A stretch of DNA of 11,807 nucleotides, taken from Bacillota bacterium (lineage in GTDB: Bacteria; Bacillota; Clostridia; Tissierellales; Peptoniphilaceae). The stretch lies in the NCBI GenBank assembly GCA_023393715.1, contig JAEXCD010000014.1:1-11807 (forward strand), given 5' to 3'. The notes under the pieces are model-generated. The model was given only the letters and a program-made list of their open reading frames with translations, was not told where the DNA came from and made no database searches. The position numbers and the translations under genes are program-made. Below are positions 1 to 6,828 of this stretch, piece after piece. The first letter of the stretch is position 1. Each line of letters begins with the position of its first letter.

Positions 1-60
1 CATTTTTTTGGCACATCAGAATATGGCTCTTTTATAAATGTAAATACTCATTTCTCTGCT

Positions 61-408
61 TTAGCGTACATTGGTCCTGTTTTTTACATGTTTCAATTCA
101 GTTCCTAAATCAATGAGATCTCCTATCATCAAACAAACGAATGCTACCCACTGTGCTGAAACACTGCCTCGTGACAAAAATTCATTTATTGCGAAACCCA
201 TCACGACAAGTAGAACAAAAGTCATTGCCTTCACATCAAACGAATATTTAATGCCGCGAATTCTCGTTGCAAACCCGAATACTGCTGTTGCTCCCAGCAA
301 TCCCCACATCGGAATTGATTCTCTATTAAATTTAAACACAAATGTAATCAACACAATTGCAGCAGCTATAACAGCAGACCGTAACCAGATACGTTGTTCT
401 AATTTCAT
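61..408 (-). CDS. Small multipass membrane protein, possible immunity protein
   Basis: I do not recognise this 115-residue protein. It has about four hydrophobic segments (roughly residues 11-26, 33-49, 62-76 and 84-99) with short, mostly basic connectors and a charged C-terminal tail, so it should sit in the cytoplasmic membrane. The start is taken at the ATG at 406-408 (MKLEQRIW) because a GAGGG ribosome binding site lies just before it. That site overlaps the stop codon of the upstream gene, which ends 10 bp away, so translation is probably coupled. An upstream in-frame ATG would add 19 residues inside the preceding gene and has no such site. The A+T-rich composition matches its partner and differs from the rest of the window. 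A small membrane protein directly after a secreted, hydrophobic-core protein is the usual arrangement of a bacteriocin and its immunity protein; that role is inferred, not shown. Confidence 0.7.
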   Translation of the reverse strand: MKLEQRIWLRSAVIAAAIVLITFVFKFNRESIPMWGLLGATAVFGFATRIRGIKYSFDVKAMTFVLLVVMGFAINEFLSRGSVSAQWVAFVCLMIGDLIDLGTELKHVKNRTNVR

Positions 409-418
409 AATGGCGCCC

Positions 419-1090
419 TCAAGGAGTGACATCAACAACGTAATCAAATGGAATCGTTTCCACAAGTCCAGTATAATTATTATATTTATAGTATTTCAAA
501 TTTCCTTGATGCTCTTGAACCAAAGGATTCGAATGATCTATACGAGTTCGTTCTGTTTTAATTACATATAATTTACTTATGCCGGATGAAACTACATACG
601 AAGCAAGTCCAAGAAGAAGACTAATCTCTACTCCTGAACCTGCTGATAATATAGCAGCAATTGCCGTTGCCGTAAGACCCGTTAATAGACCAGTCTCTCC
701 ATAGGTAGTGTGCCAAGCGCTCCAATTCGACCACGCTAACATAGATATTGTAGGCTCAAATAGCTTAGAGCTTTCCTTCTCTTCTAAGCCATTCTCTAGG
801 TTTTTATTAAATATTCTTGTCAATATGTTGTTTTTATAATAATATATATATCTATCGTCTTGTGTTATTTTTTCTATAGAACCTTTCTGATCATTTTTAA
901 TTTCAAAGAAAAGGTTGCCCGAACTATCAACGCTCTGTTGGATTAAGGAAATAGAATTGTCCGGCTCAGTAACCCTAATCGTTTCTTCATGATTCAAAAT
1001 AGCCGTTGAAGAAGCATGTACATTTATTATGGGAAATAAAACCATAATTAACGCTAAAAACGCTGACAAAAGTCGATTGATTTTTTTCAT
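419..1090 (-). CDS. Secreted protein with glycine/alanine-rich hydrophobic core (bacteriocin-like layout)
   Basis: This is an unrecognised 223-residue protein. Residues 1-26 form a clear Sec signal peptide (MKKINR, a hydrophobic stretch, and VHA before the likely cut). Residues 27-115 are hydrophilic and charged. Residues 119-127 carry three tryptophans spaced by three (AWSNWSAWH). Residues 131-172 are a hydrophobic Gly/Ala/Leu-rich stretch long enough for one or two membrane passes, followed by a Tyr- and charge-rich C-terminus. There are no cysteines. The start is well supported by AGGAGG seven bases before the ATG. The layout of signal peptide, hydrophilic propeptide and internal roughly 40-residue hydrophobic peptide resembles the SdpC cannibalism toxin precursor of Bacillus subtilis, and in size the larger secreted bacteriocins such as geobacillin 26. 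This is resemblance of design only; no sequence homology was established. It could equally be a membrane-associated stress or surface protein. Confidence 0.75.
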   Translation of the reverse strand: MKKINRLLSAFLALIMVLFPIINVHASSTAILNHEETIRVTEPDNSISLIQQSVDSSGNLFFEIKNDQKGSIEKITQDDRYIYYYKNNILTRIFNKNLENGLEEKESSKLFEPTISMLAWSNWSAWHTTYGETGLLTGLTATAIAAILSAGSGVEISLLLGLASYVVSSGISKLYVIKTERTRIDHSNPLVQEHQGNLKYYKYNNYTGLVETIPFDYVVDVTP

Positions 1091-1145
1091 GATTATCCCT
1101 CCTGTTTTTGTTAGAATTCTTAAAACGTAAATAACAACAATACAA

Positions 1146-1160
1146 TGGAATCACCTCCAC
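1146..1160 (-). promoter_or_regulatory. Extended Shine-Dalgarno sequence in the 5' leader, not followed by a gene
   Basis: The leader contains GTGGAGGTGATTCC, which is almost fully complementary to the 3' end of 16S rRNA and far stronger than needed. It lies about 20 bases after the predicted transcription start and about 60 bases before the real start codon. It could be a ribosome-binding mRNA stabiliser of the STAB-SD type known from Bacillus, or the binding site of a very short leader peptide starting from ATT or TTG. Neither alternative start is an ATG, so the stabiliser reading is slightly favoured. Confidence 0.4.
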
Positions 1161-1186
1161 TAAGTTCAGTAATTATACCTATTTGC

Positions 1187-1215
1187 ATTATATATTTATC
1201 TGTTTAAAAAATCAA
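1187..1215 (-). promoter_or_regulatory. Sigma-A-type promoter of the A+T-rich cassette
   Basis: On the minus strand TTGATT (1210-1215) is followed after 17 bp by a perfect TATAAT (1187-1192). This predicts a transcript starting near 1180, about 90 bases before the start codon at 1090. A second TATAAT at 1172-1177 has no convincing -35 element. Confidence 0.6.
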
Positions 1216-1260
1216 TCTATTATTTTTATCCAGTCTAAAATGTATTGCATTACTTACTCT

Positions 1261-1714
1261 CGATTGACTTCATTCAACACTTCATGGCAAACCCCCGAAT
1301 ACCGTTTCTTTTGGACGTTATCATAGCCTATCTTTTACGGAAGGAGACTGCGTTCTACCACCATGTTCACCAAAAACAGCGTCGGAGATCTGATCGGAAT
1401 GCTTTGTCTCAATTTCAGCGATAGCCGTTACCAAGCGCTTTTCGATAGCCCCATGGGATTCTGCCATCCCCGACGCCTTTGTCGAAACGAGCTTTCAATT
1501 CAATGAATCCGCTATTTTGACTAACGAGCGAGCACAAGAGCTGCGTATGCAAGCGGAACGTCAAGACTCTGATGCGCAAGTCGTTGGTATCAACGCCTTG
1601 CGCATTTTTTATTCAAAGGATTTCAACATCCGCCGCGAACGGTTCGAAGCGGGATGCCGTGCTCTCCTTGACGACCGCAGATTTTATTTCCGAAACTCGC
1701 CTCTCCGCGCCCGC
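1261..1714. other. Intergenic stretch of intermediate composition, possible decayed gene
   Basis: No recognisable gene was found between the cassette promoter and the 3' end of the NSS transporter gene. The sequence is neither as A+T-rich as the left island nor as G+C-rich as the right side. On the plus strand a 47-codon frame runs from ATG at 1363 to TGA at 1504-1506, with AAGGAG about 18 bases upstream, which is too far to be convincing. A different plus-strand frame is open from 1394 across the terminator at 1572-1610. The minus strand holds two short protein-like frames between about 1320 and 1615, one beginning with ATG near 1470. No single frame explains the region, which fits a decayed or frameshifted gene but does not prove it. 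Confidence 0.4.
1572..1610 (+). terminator. Rho-independent terminator, plus strand
   Basis: ATGCGCAAG (1572-1580) pairs perfectly with CTTGCGCAT (1597-1605). One mismatch follows, then CGTTG pairs with CAACG around a GTAT loop, giving a 15-position stem with a single mismatch. Six T residues follow directly (1605-1610). The T-run lies on the plus strand only, so it should stop rightward transcription, yet no intact plus-strand gene precedes it. It could also shield the pot operon, which reads leftward, from antisense transcription. Confidence 0.8.
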
Positions 1715-3064
1715 TCAGCCAATTCCGCCAAACAGGGCGCCCAAAATCAACACCGCCAGCGTCACCCCGCAAAACACGTACTTCGCAACGGGATAAAACC
1801 ATGCGCCCAGCGCCTTCGCGCGTCCCTTGTTCACCTCGCGGAGAACCGTTTCCCGATCATAGCCCCAAAAGAACATCACCGCCGCGAGCAACGCGCCGAT
1901 GGGACAGAGGTAGATCGAACAGACGTTCATCCATTGCTCCACGACGCCCTGAATCGAGAGGCCGACGGCGATCGCGAACAGGCCGACGAGTCCCACCGAC
2001 GCCTTGCGGCTCAATCGAAAAAAACGCTGAACCGCTTCAATGGGCGCCTCCAGCAGGTTGATCAGCGACGTCACTCCGGCAAACAGAACCGCAACAAAAA
2101 ATACGATCATAATCAGGCTTCCCGCGGGCATCGTTTTGAATAGGTTCGGAAGAAAAATAAACATCAGCCCCGGTCCGCCGGATGACAACCGCTCCCCGGC
2201 GCTCGCCATCGCCGGAATAATGACCATAGCTGCGAGCATCGCCGCAATCGTATCAAAAATCGCCACCATCTTGGCGCTGTACGGCACATCTTCGCCGTCG
2301 TCGAGATACGAACCGTACACCACGGTTCCGCTTCCCGCAATCGACAACGAGAAAAACGCCTGTCCGAGGGCAAAGACCCACACCATCGGATCGGCCAGAC
2401 CCTTGGGATCGAGAACGAAAATGTAGCGATATCCCTCCAATGCGCCCGGCAGAGACACGATATAGACGCAAAGGCCGATAAACATGAAGAAGAACAGCGG
2501 CATCATCACGCGGTTCGCCTTCTCAATGCCCGCACCGATACCGAAAACCATGATGCCTAAAGCGACCAGCAGCCCAATAAGCTGCCAGACACTGTTGCCC
2601 CACGCCGAGGCCGTTCCTGAGAAAAATCCGGCAAACTCCTCAACCGTGGTGTGCTGCCCTAAAATCGATCCGGACAACGATCCGAAGGCGTACTTAAAAA
2701 TCCATCCGACGACGACAGAATACCCGATCGCCAGCGCAAGCGAGCCAAAGACCGGGATCAGGCCGAGTCCCTCGCCCCATTTTCGTCTGCCATTCCATGC
2801 CTGCGCCGCAGACCCGAATGCGCCGATCGGACCGGACTTCGTCGCACGCCCGAAGGACATTTCACCGATCACCCCCGTCGAACCGATCAGCAGTACAAAC
2901 AGGAAATAAGGAATCAAAAACACCGCGCCGCCATAGCGCGACACGCGCGCCGGAAACAGCCAGATATTGCCCATTCCGACCGCAGATCCGATGCAGGCTA
3001 AAATAAAGCCTCTCCGGGATCGAAATCGATCCCGTTGTTCTTTTAACCGCGTATGCTCCGACAT
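1715..3064 (-). CDS. Sodium-dependent transporter, NSS (SNF) family
   Basis: This 449-residue protein belongs to the neurotransmitter:sodium symporter family, whose bacterial members (LeuT, MhsT) import amino acids or related amines with sodium across the cytoplasmic membrane. The family signature is at residues 19-52: GSAVGMGNIWLFP (26-38) in TM1, then YGGAVFLIPYF. TM6 carries SIAGSGTVVYGSYL (241-254), and TM8 carries AGVTSLINLLEAPIE (329-343), where T332 and S333 align with sodium-site residues of LeuT. About 11 membrane segments are present. The usual arginine after IW in TM1 (the LeuT gate residue in RFP) is leucine here. AAGGGAG lies six bases before the ATG. The gene starts 15 bp after the preceding stop and is the last of the pot operon. 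Substrate is not predictable from sequence; context suggests an amino acid or amine. No clear terminator follows it on this strand. Confidence 0.93.
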   Translation of the reverse strand: MSEHTRLKEQRDRFRSRRGFILACIGSAVGMGNIWLFPARVSRYGGAVFLIPYFLFVLLIGSTGVIGEMSFGRATKSGPIGAFGSAAQAWNGRRKWGEGLGLIPVFGSLALAIGYSVVVGWIFKYAFGSLSGSILGQHTTVEEFAGFFSGTASAWGNSVWQLIGLLVALGIMVFGIGAGIEKANRVMMPLFFFMFIGLCVYIVSLPGALEGYRYIFVLDPKGLADPMVWVFALGQAFFSLSIAGSGTVVYGSYLDDGEDVPYSAKMVAIFDTIAAMLAAMVIIPAMASAGERLSSGGPGLMFIFLPNLFKTMPAGSLIMIVFFVAVLFAGVTSLINLLEAPIEAVQRFFRLSRKASVGLVGLFAIAVGLSIQGVVEQWMNVCSIYLCPIGALLAAVMFFWGYDRETVLREVNKGRAKALGAWFYPVAKYVFCGVTLAVLILGALFGGIG

Positions 3065-3079
3065 GTTTTCTCCCTTTCG

Positions 3080-3967
3080 CTACAACGACAAGCCTCTCAG
3101 CCCATCGATCAGCCAGCCCCCGCCCAGCGCGAGAAATACACTTAACAAAAGCTGAAGAACCAGATACAGCACCAGGCCGATGACTACGCTCATAATCACC
3201 AGAACCAGACCATGACGCGCTCCGAGCGCATTTTGCTCCTCGACGCTGTTCCCACTGTTCTGTACCACCGTCGGCCAATCCAGTCCGAGCAGGATGAGCG
3301 CCACGCCCACGTTGACGATAAAGCGAACGCCGATCGGAATCAGCATCAGGTTGAGGATCGACGACATGAGCACCCACGCTCCGGCCAGTCCCTTCGCGCG
3401 TCCTTTTTCGCGGGTGACGCCGCTGATGCCTCCCCAGAGGGAAACCAGAAGCCAACAGATGAACCAGCTGACTCCGATGGCAATCGGCGCACCGATAAGA
3501 CGGCCGATTCCGAAAAATCGGAGCCAGGAAATCACGCAGCACGCCCCAAACAGGAGCCACATGTTCGAAGTCGAACGAAAAACCTCTTCAAAAAGCCGTC
3601 CGATGCTGCGATCGATCGTTCTCGCCCAGCCGGCCGTGATGTCCTTCCATCCTCCGGCACGCCGCGGCTCCTCGCGCGAATCGCGGGACGCATACTCCTG
3701 ACCCGACTCCGGCTTCTCATCGGCGGAAGCGTCACGATTTAACGACTCGGCGGAAGCGTCCCGGTTGGACGATGCGTCTTCTTCAAATGGCGTCTCCTCC
3801 GCAGAACGGCTGCTGTCATACCGGGCATGCCGATCCTCATCGCCATATGGATTTTTCGTGTACGGTCCGCCGGAATACGAATACCGCGCACGCTCTCCTC
3901 CGCTCTGATACCGCGCCTCCCCCTTTCCCGAACCGCTCTCATATCTCGGGTTTTCCTGTTGTCCCAT
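3080..3967 (-). CDS. Membrane protein with repetitive hydrophilic N-terminus, unknown function
   Basis: I do not recognise this 295-residue protein. Residues 1-105 are hydrophilic and low in complexity, rich in Arg, Ser, Glu, Gly and Tyr, with four (A/P)RYxS-like repeats near residues 8, 19, 27 and 49 and a tandem NRDASA repeat at 69-74 and 78-83. Residues 106-130 look like an amphipathic linker (GWKDITAGW...FEEVF). About five hydrophobic segments follow: roughly 136-153, 157-178, 196-214, 216-230 and 252-285. The start was set at the ATG at 3965-3967 because AAAGGAG lies nine bases upstream; an in-frame ATG 20 codons earlier lacks such a site. It lies between potD and the NSS transporter gene and is only 15 bp from the latter, so the two are probably co-translated. 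The arrangement of a disordered, charged tail plus a membrane bundle recalls Yip1-like proteins, but this is not established. Confidence 0.8.
   Translation of the reverse strand: MGQQENPRYESGSGKGEARYQSGGERARYSYSGGPYTKNPYGDEDRHARYDSSRSAEETPFEEDASSNRDASAESLNRDASADEKPESGQEYASRDSREEPRRAGGWKDITAGWARTIDRSIGRLFEEVFRSTSNMWLLFGACCVISWLRFFGIGRLIGAPIAIGVSWFICWLLVSLWGGISGVTREKGRAKGLAGAWVLMSSILNLMLIPIGVRFIVNVGVALILLGLDWPTVVQNSGNSVEEQNALGARHGLVLVIMSVVIGLVLYLVLQLLLSVFLALGGGWLIDGLRGLSL
3720..3773. repeat. 27-bp tandem repeat inside the membrane protein gene
   Basis: TCGGCGGAAGCGTC occurs at 3720-3733 and again at 3747-3760, exactly 27 bp apart. In the encoded protein this is nine residues repeated, NRDASAESL and NRDASADEK. 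Because the offset is a multiple of three the reading frame is kept. It lies in the low-complexity N-terminal region. Confidence 0.75.
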
Positions 3968-4044
3968 ACTGCCGCACTCCTTTCTCCTGCTTTTATTCGG
4001 CTCGCGCCTTCCGTTTATTCGGGACACGCTGCCGCCGACTCATA

Positions 4045-5172
4045 CTATTGATTTTTTACTTCCTGCCAAATTTCATCGTACTGACGAACCCACTTTCCGG
4101 GGTCGCGGAATACCTCCAGATTTTTCAGCCGTTCCTCCGGCGGATAGGCCACCTCGCTGTCGCGGTACTCCTCCGGGAGCAGTGCGCGCGCCTGCGAATT
4201 GGGCAGGGAATATCCGACATACGCCGCATTCTGCGCCGCATTTTCCGGGTCGAGCATGAAATTGATAAACGCCTCGGCGTTTTTGGGGTGCTGCGCATTT
4301 TTCGGAATCACCATGGCGTCGAACCACAGATTCGAGCCCTCCTTTGGAATCGCGTACGCCAAATCCTCATTTTCGAGCAGTGCATCGAGCGCATCGCCGG
4401 AATACATCACCGCCAGGGCTGCTTCGCCGTTTTTCATGATGTCCTTTGTCTGGTCGACGAGGTAGGCGTACACGAGCGGATACTGCCGGGTCAAAAGCTC
4501 CTTCGCCTCGGCCAGCTGCGCCGAATCCGTCGAATTCATGGAATGGCCCTTCCAGCGAAGTGTGATTCCAAGCGAATCTCTCGACGAGTCCATCATAATA
4601 ATTTCGCGGGCATACTTTTCATTCCACAAAATCGACCACGAGTCCACAGGCTCCTCGACCATGGTAGTATTATAAACAATTCCGAGCGTTCCCCAAAAGA
4701 AAGGCGCCGAATATTCCTGCTCCGGGTCATAGGAATGGTTTTTATAAGCGGCATCGACATACCGCATATTCGGCACATTTTCCCAGTTGATTTTCCGAAG
4801 CATCCCCTCATTGCGCATCCGTTCAATCATGTAATCCGACGGAACGACGACATCGTAGTTGCTCCCGCCGCTTTTCAGCTTGACATAGAGATCCTCGTTC
4901 GTCGTAAAGTTGGAATAAATTACGCGGATCCCCGTTTCCTCCTGAAATTTTGTCAGGAGATCCTTATCGATGTATTCTCCCCAGTTGTAGACGTTGACGA
5001 CCTCCCCCTGTTCGGCTTCGTTCGCGGTGCACGAGGTGCCGAGAAGCAGCAGTCCCAGACACAATCCCCACAAATGCCGCCGCATCCTCGAATGCCTTAT
5101 GAATGGACGCAGTCCGCTCCGCCCGGTACGCGCGCACTCCGGTTTGATGTTCTTCATTCGCCGGTTCTTCAT
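4045..5172 (-). CDS. potD: Spermidine/putrescine ABC transporter substrate-binding lipoprotein PotD
   Basis: This 375-residue protein is the extracytoplasmic binding component of the PotABCD polyamine importer. A hydrophobic stretch at 34-46 ends in GTSC, with C48 the likely lipidated residue, so the mature protein should be anchored to the outer face of the membrane. VYNWGEYID (61-69) is the conserved N-terminal PotD motif, followed by DVVVPSDYM (107-115). W283 and D285 in NLWFDAMVIP align with the polyamine-binding W255 and D257 of Escherichia coli PotD. The ATG at 5170-5172 overlaps the potC stop by 4 bp and has AAAGGAGG seven bases upstream, which decides the start. This gives an unusually long, arginine-rich stretch of about 33 residues before the hydrophobic core; a start at residue 30 would give a more ordinary signal peptide but has a poorer ribosome site. 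Whether spermidine or putrescine is preferred cannot be read from this. Confidence 0.95.
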   Translation of the reverse strand: MKNRRMKNIKPECARTGRSGLRPFIRHSRMRRHLWGLCLGLLLLGTSCTANEAEQGEVVNVYNWGEYIDKDLLTKFQEETGIRVIYSNFTTNEDLYVKLKSGGSNYDVVVPSDYMIERMRNEGMLRKINWENVPNMRYVDAAYKNHSYDPEQEYSAPFFWGTLGIVYNTTMVEEPVDSWSILWNEKYAREIIMMDSSRDSLGITLRWKGHSMNSTDSAQLAEAKELLTRQYPLVYAYLVDQTKDIMKNGEAALAVMYSGDALDALLENEDLAYAIPKEGSNLWFDAMVIPKNAQHPKNAEAFINFMLDPENAAQNAAYVGYSLPNSQARALLPEEYRDSEVAYPPEERLKNLEVFRDPGKWVRQYDEIWQEVKNQ

Positions 5173-5951
5173 CGGCCCGCCTCCTTTTGCGCCCGGCCGC
5201 TTTTCCAGTTCATGCCGAGCATAAGCGCCAGCATCACGGCAAAAAGCAGTGTCGACAGGGCGTTAATTTCCGGATTGATTCCCCTTCGCGCCATGGAGAA
5301 AACAATCGTCGAGACGGTTTCGACGCCGTTGCCCGTCGTAAAAAACGAAATGACAAAATCGTCTATGGACAGCGTAAACGCCATCAGCGCGCCGGCAAAA
5401 ATCCCCGTCTTGATATGCGGCAGAACGACCTTCCTCAGCGTTTGCATCGGCGTCGCGCCCAAATCCATTGCCGCCTCCGGCAGCGCCCGCGGCATCTGCC
5501 GCAGCTTGGGCAGAACCGAGAGAATGACGTAGGGAACGGTGAAGGCGATATGCGACAGCACCAGGGTGACGTACCCGAGATCGAGCTGCAGCGTGCGATA
5601 CAGCACCATGAGGCCCACCGCCATCACGATGTCCGGATTGATGACCGGAATCTGATTGACCGCCAGCAGCAAACGCCGCGACTTTGTACGAAATTCGTAG
5701 ATGCCGATCGCTCCGAGCGTGCCGATCACCGTCGAAACCGCCGTGGCGATCGCCGCGACCGTCAGCGTGTTGCGAAGCGCGGACAGGATCTCCTCGTCCT
5801 CCAGAAGCTGCGCGTACCACGTCAGGGAAAAACCCGTCCAGCTTCCCCTCGTCCTGCCCTCGTTGAACGAAAACACGATCAGTACGAGGATGGGCGCATA
5901 TAAAAAGGCATATACGCAAAACAGATAGAATCGCTTCCAAAATTTAGACAT
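5169..5951 (-). CDS. potC: Spermidine/putrescine ABC transporter permease PotC
   Basis: This 260-residue inner-membrane permease pairs with PotB to form the translocation channel. It has about six membrane segments, the first at residues 9-29. The EAA loop that docks to the ATPase is PEAAMDLGATPMQ at 158-170, followed by TLRKVVLPHI. LSIDDFVISFF (194-204) is a hallmark of PotC. The start chosen is the ATG at 5949-5951 (MSKFWKRF), 8 bp inside the end of potB, with GAGGAGG about 12 bases upstream. An alternative in-frame ATG at 5972 adds seven residues (MRRRRKS) but its ribosome site is too close, so the shorter form is preferred. It overlaps potD by 4 bp (ATGA), as is usual for a tightly coupled complex. 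Confidence 0.95.
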   Translation of the reverse strand: MSKFWKRFYLFCVYAFLYAPILVLIVFSFNEGRTRGSWTGFSLTWYAQLLEDEEILSALRNTLTVAAIATAVSTVIGTLGAIGIYEFRTKSRRLLLAVNQIPVINPDIVMAVGLMVLYRTLQLDLGYVTLVLSHIAFTVPYVILSVLPKLRQMPRALPEAAMDLGATPMQTLRKVVLPHIKTGIFAGALMAFTLSIDDFVISFFTTGNGVETVSTIVFSMARRGINPEINALSTLLFAVMLALMLGMNWKSGRAQKEAGR

Positions 5952-6828
5952 CGATTTTCGTCGCCTCCTCATGCTCCATCAGCACCTGCTGCGTCAAATC
6001 AAATTCATTTTTCGACCGCCCTTTTTTAGCCGACGCTTTTTCCTCATCTCGCGAAAACAACAGCGACAGCACCAAAAACACCATCAGAACGACCGCCATC
6101 GACGAGCCGTAGTTCCAGTCCCCGGTCACGGTAAACTGCTGCTCGACGACATTGCCGATCAGGTTCATTTTGTTCCCGCCGAGGAGGGCAGTAATTTCGA
6201 AGGTGGAAATCGCCGGAATAAAGACCATGGAAATTCCGGATGCCACGCCCGGTATCGACAGCGGAAAAATAACCTTCCGAAAGATGCGCGCCCGGTTTGC
6301 CCCCAGATCCGCCGCCGCTTCGATGAGCCCGCGGTCCATCTTTTCCAGAACCGTGTAGATCGGCAGCACCATAAAAGGCAAAAAGTTATACACCATGCCC
6401 AGCATAACCGCCCCGTCGGTATACAGCAGATCCAACGGCTCGACGCCAAACAATCCGAGCACCGTATTGAGAATGCCCTTTTTCGATAAAATTGTCACCC
6501 AGGCATACGTGCGCAGCAAAAAATTCATCCACATCGGCACAACCACCAGCGTCAGCGCCGTCGCGCGATAGGACGTCCTCATCTGCGAGATCAGGTAGGC
6601 CAGCGGATAGCCGATCAGCAGGCACAGCAATGTCGTCCACAGCGCCACCCGAATCGACCGCCACAGCGTCCCCATCGTGCTGCCCGTCAGAAAGCGTTGG
6701 AAATTCGACAGACTCCACTGCCCATCGGCTGAGGTAAACGCATAAAAGAGCACCATTACGACGGGCACGACGATAAACAGGGCACTCCACACCAGGTAGG
6801 GGCCGGAAGCACGCTTATAATTCTTCAT
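5944..6828 (-). CDS. potB: Spermidine/putrescine ABC transporter permease PotB
   Basis: This 294-residue protein is the second channel subunit of the polyamine importer. It has about six membrane segments, starting with residues 12-31. MNFLLRTYAWV (101-111) is the conserved PotB motif, and IEAAADLGANRARIF (169-183) is the EAA loop that contacts PotA. After the last membrane segment (about 244-259) there is a charged cytoplasmic tail of about 35 residues, rich in Glu and Lys, which is somewhat longer than usual. The ATG lies 14 bp inside the end of potA, with AGGAGAGG nine bases upstream embedded in the potA coding sequence, so translation is likely coupled to potA. Confidence 0.95.
   Translation of the reverse strand: MKNYKRASGPYLVWSALFIVVPVVMVLFYAFTSADGQWSLSNFQRFLTGSTMGTLWRSIRVALWTTLLCLLIGYPLAYLISQMRTSYRATALTLVVVPMWMNFLLRTYAWVTILSKKGILNTVLGLFGVEPLDLLYTDGAVMLGMVYNFLPFMVLPIYTVLEKMDRGLIEAAADLGANRARIFRKVIFPLSIPGVASGISMVFIPAISTFEITALLGGNKMNLIGNVVEQQFTVTGDWNYGSSMAVVLMVFLVLSLLFSRDEEKASAKKGRSKNEFDLTQQVLMEHEEATKIDV

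Noticed and set aside
1..60. A terminator for the A+T-rich cassette
   Set aside because: No stem followed by a T-run could be found on the minus strand after the stop at 61; the transcript may continue beyond the window.
1517..2143. A plus-strand open frame of 208 codons overlapping the 3' end of the NSS transporter gene
   Set aside because: It starts with TTG without a ribosome site, runs straight through a strong terminator, and most of it mirrors the transporter gene.
3968..4044. A terminator or promoter between potD and the unknown membrane protein gene
   Set aside because: No convincing hairpin or -35/-10 pair was found, so continuation of the operon is the simpler reading.
3772..5532. 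A very long plus-strand open frame (586 codons) opposite potD and potC
   Set aside because: It is antisense to two well-supported genes, has a histidine/arginine/proline-rich composition typical of frames mirrored from G+C-rich coding DNA, and no ribosome binding site or domain was seen.
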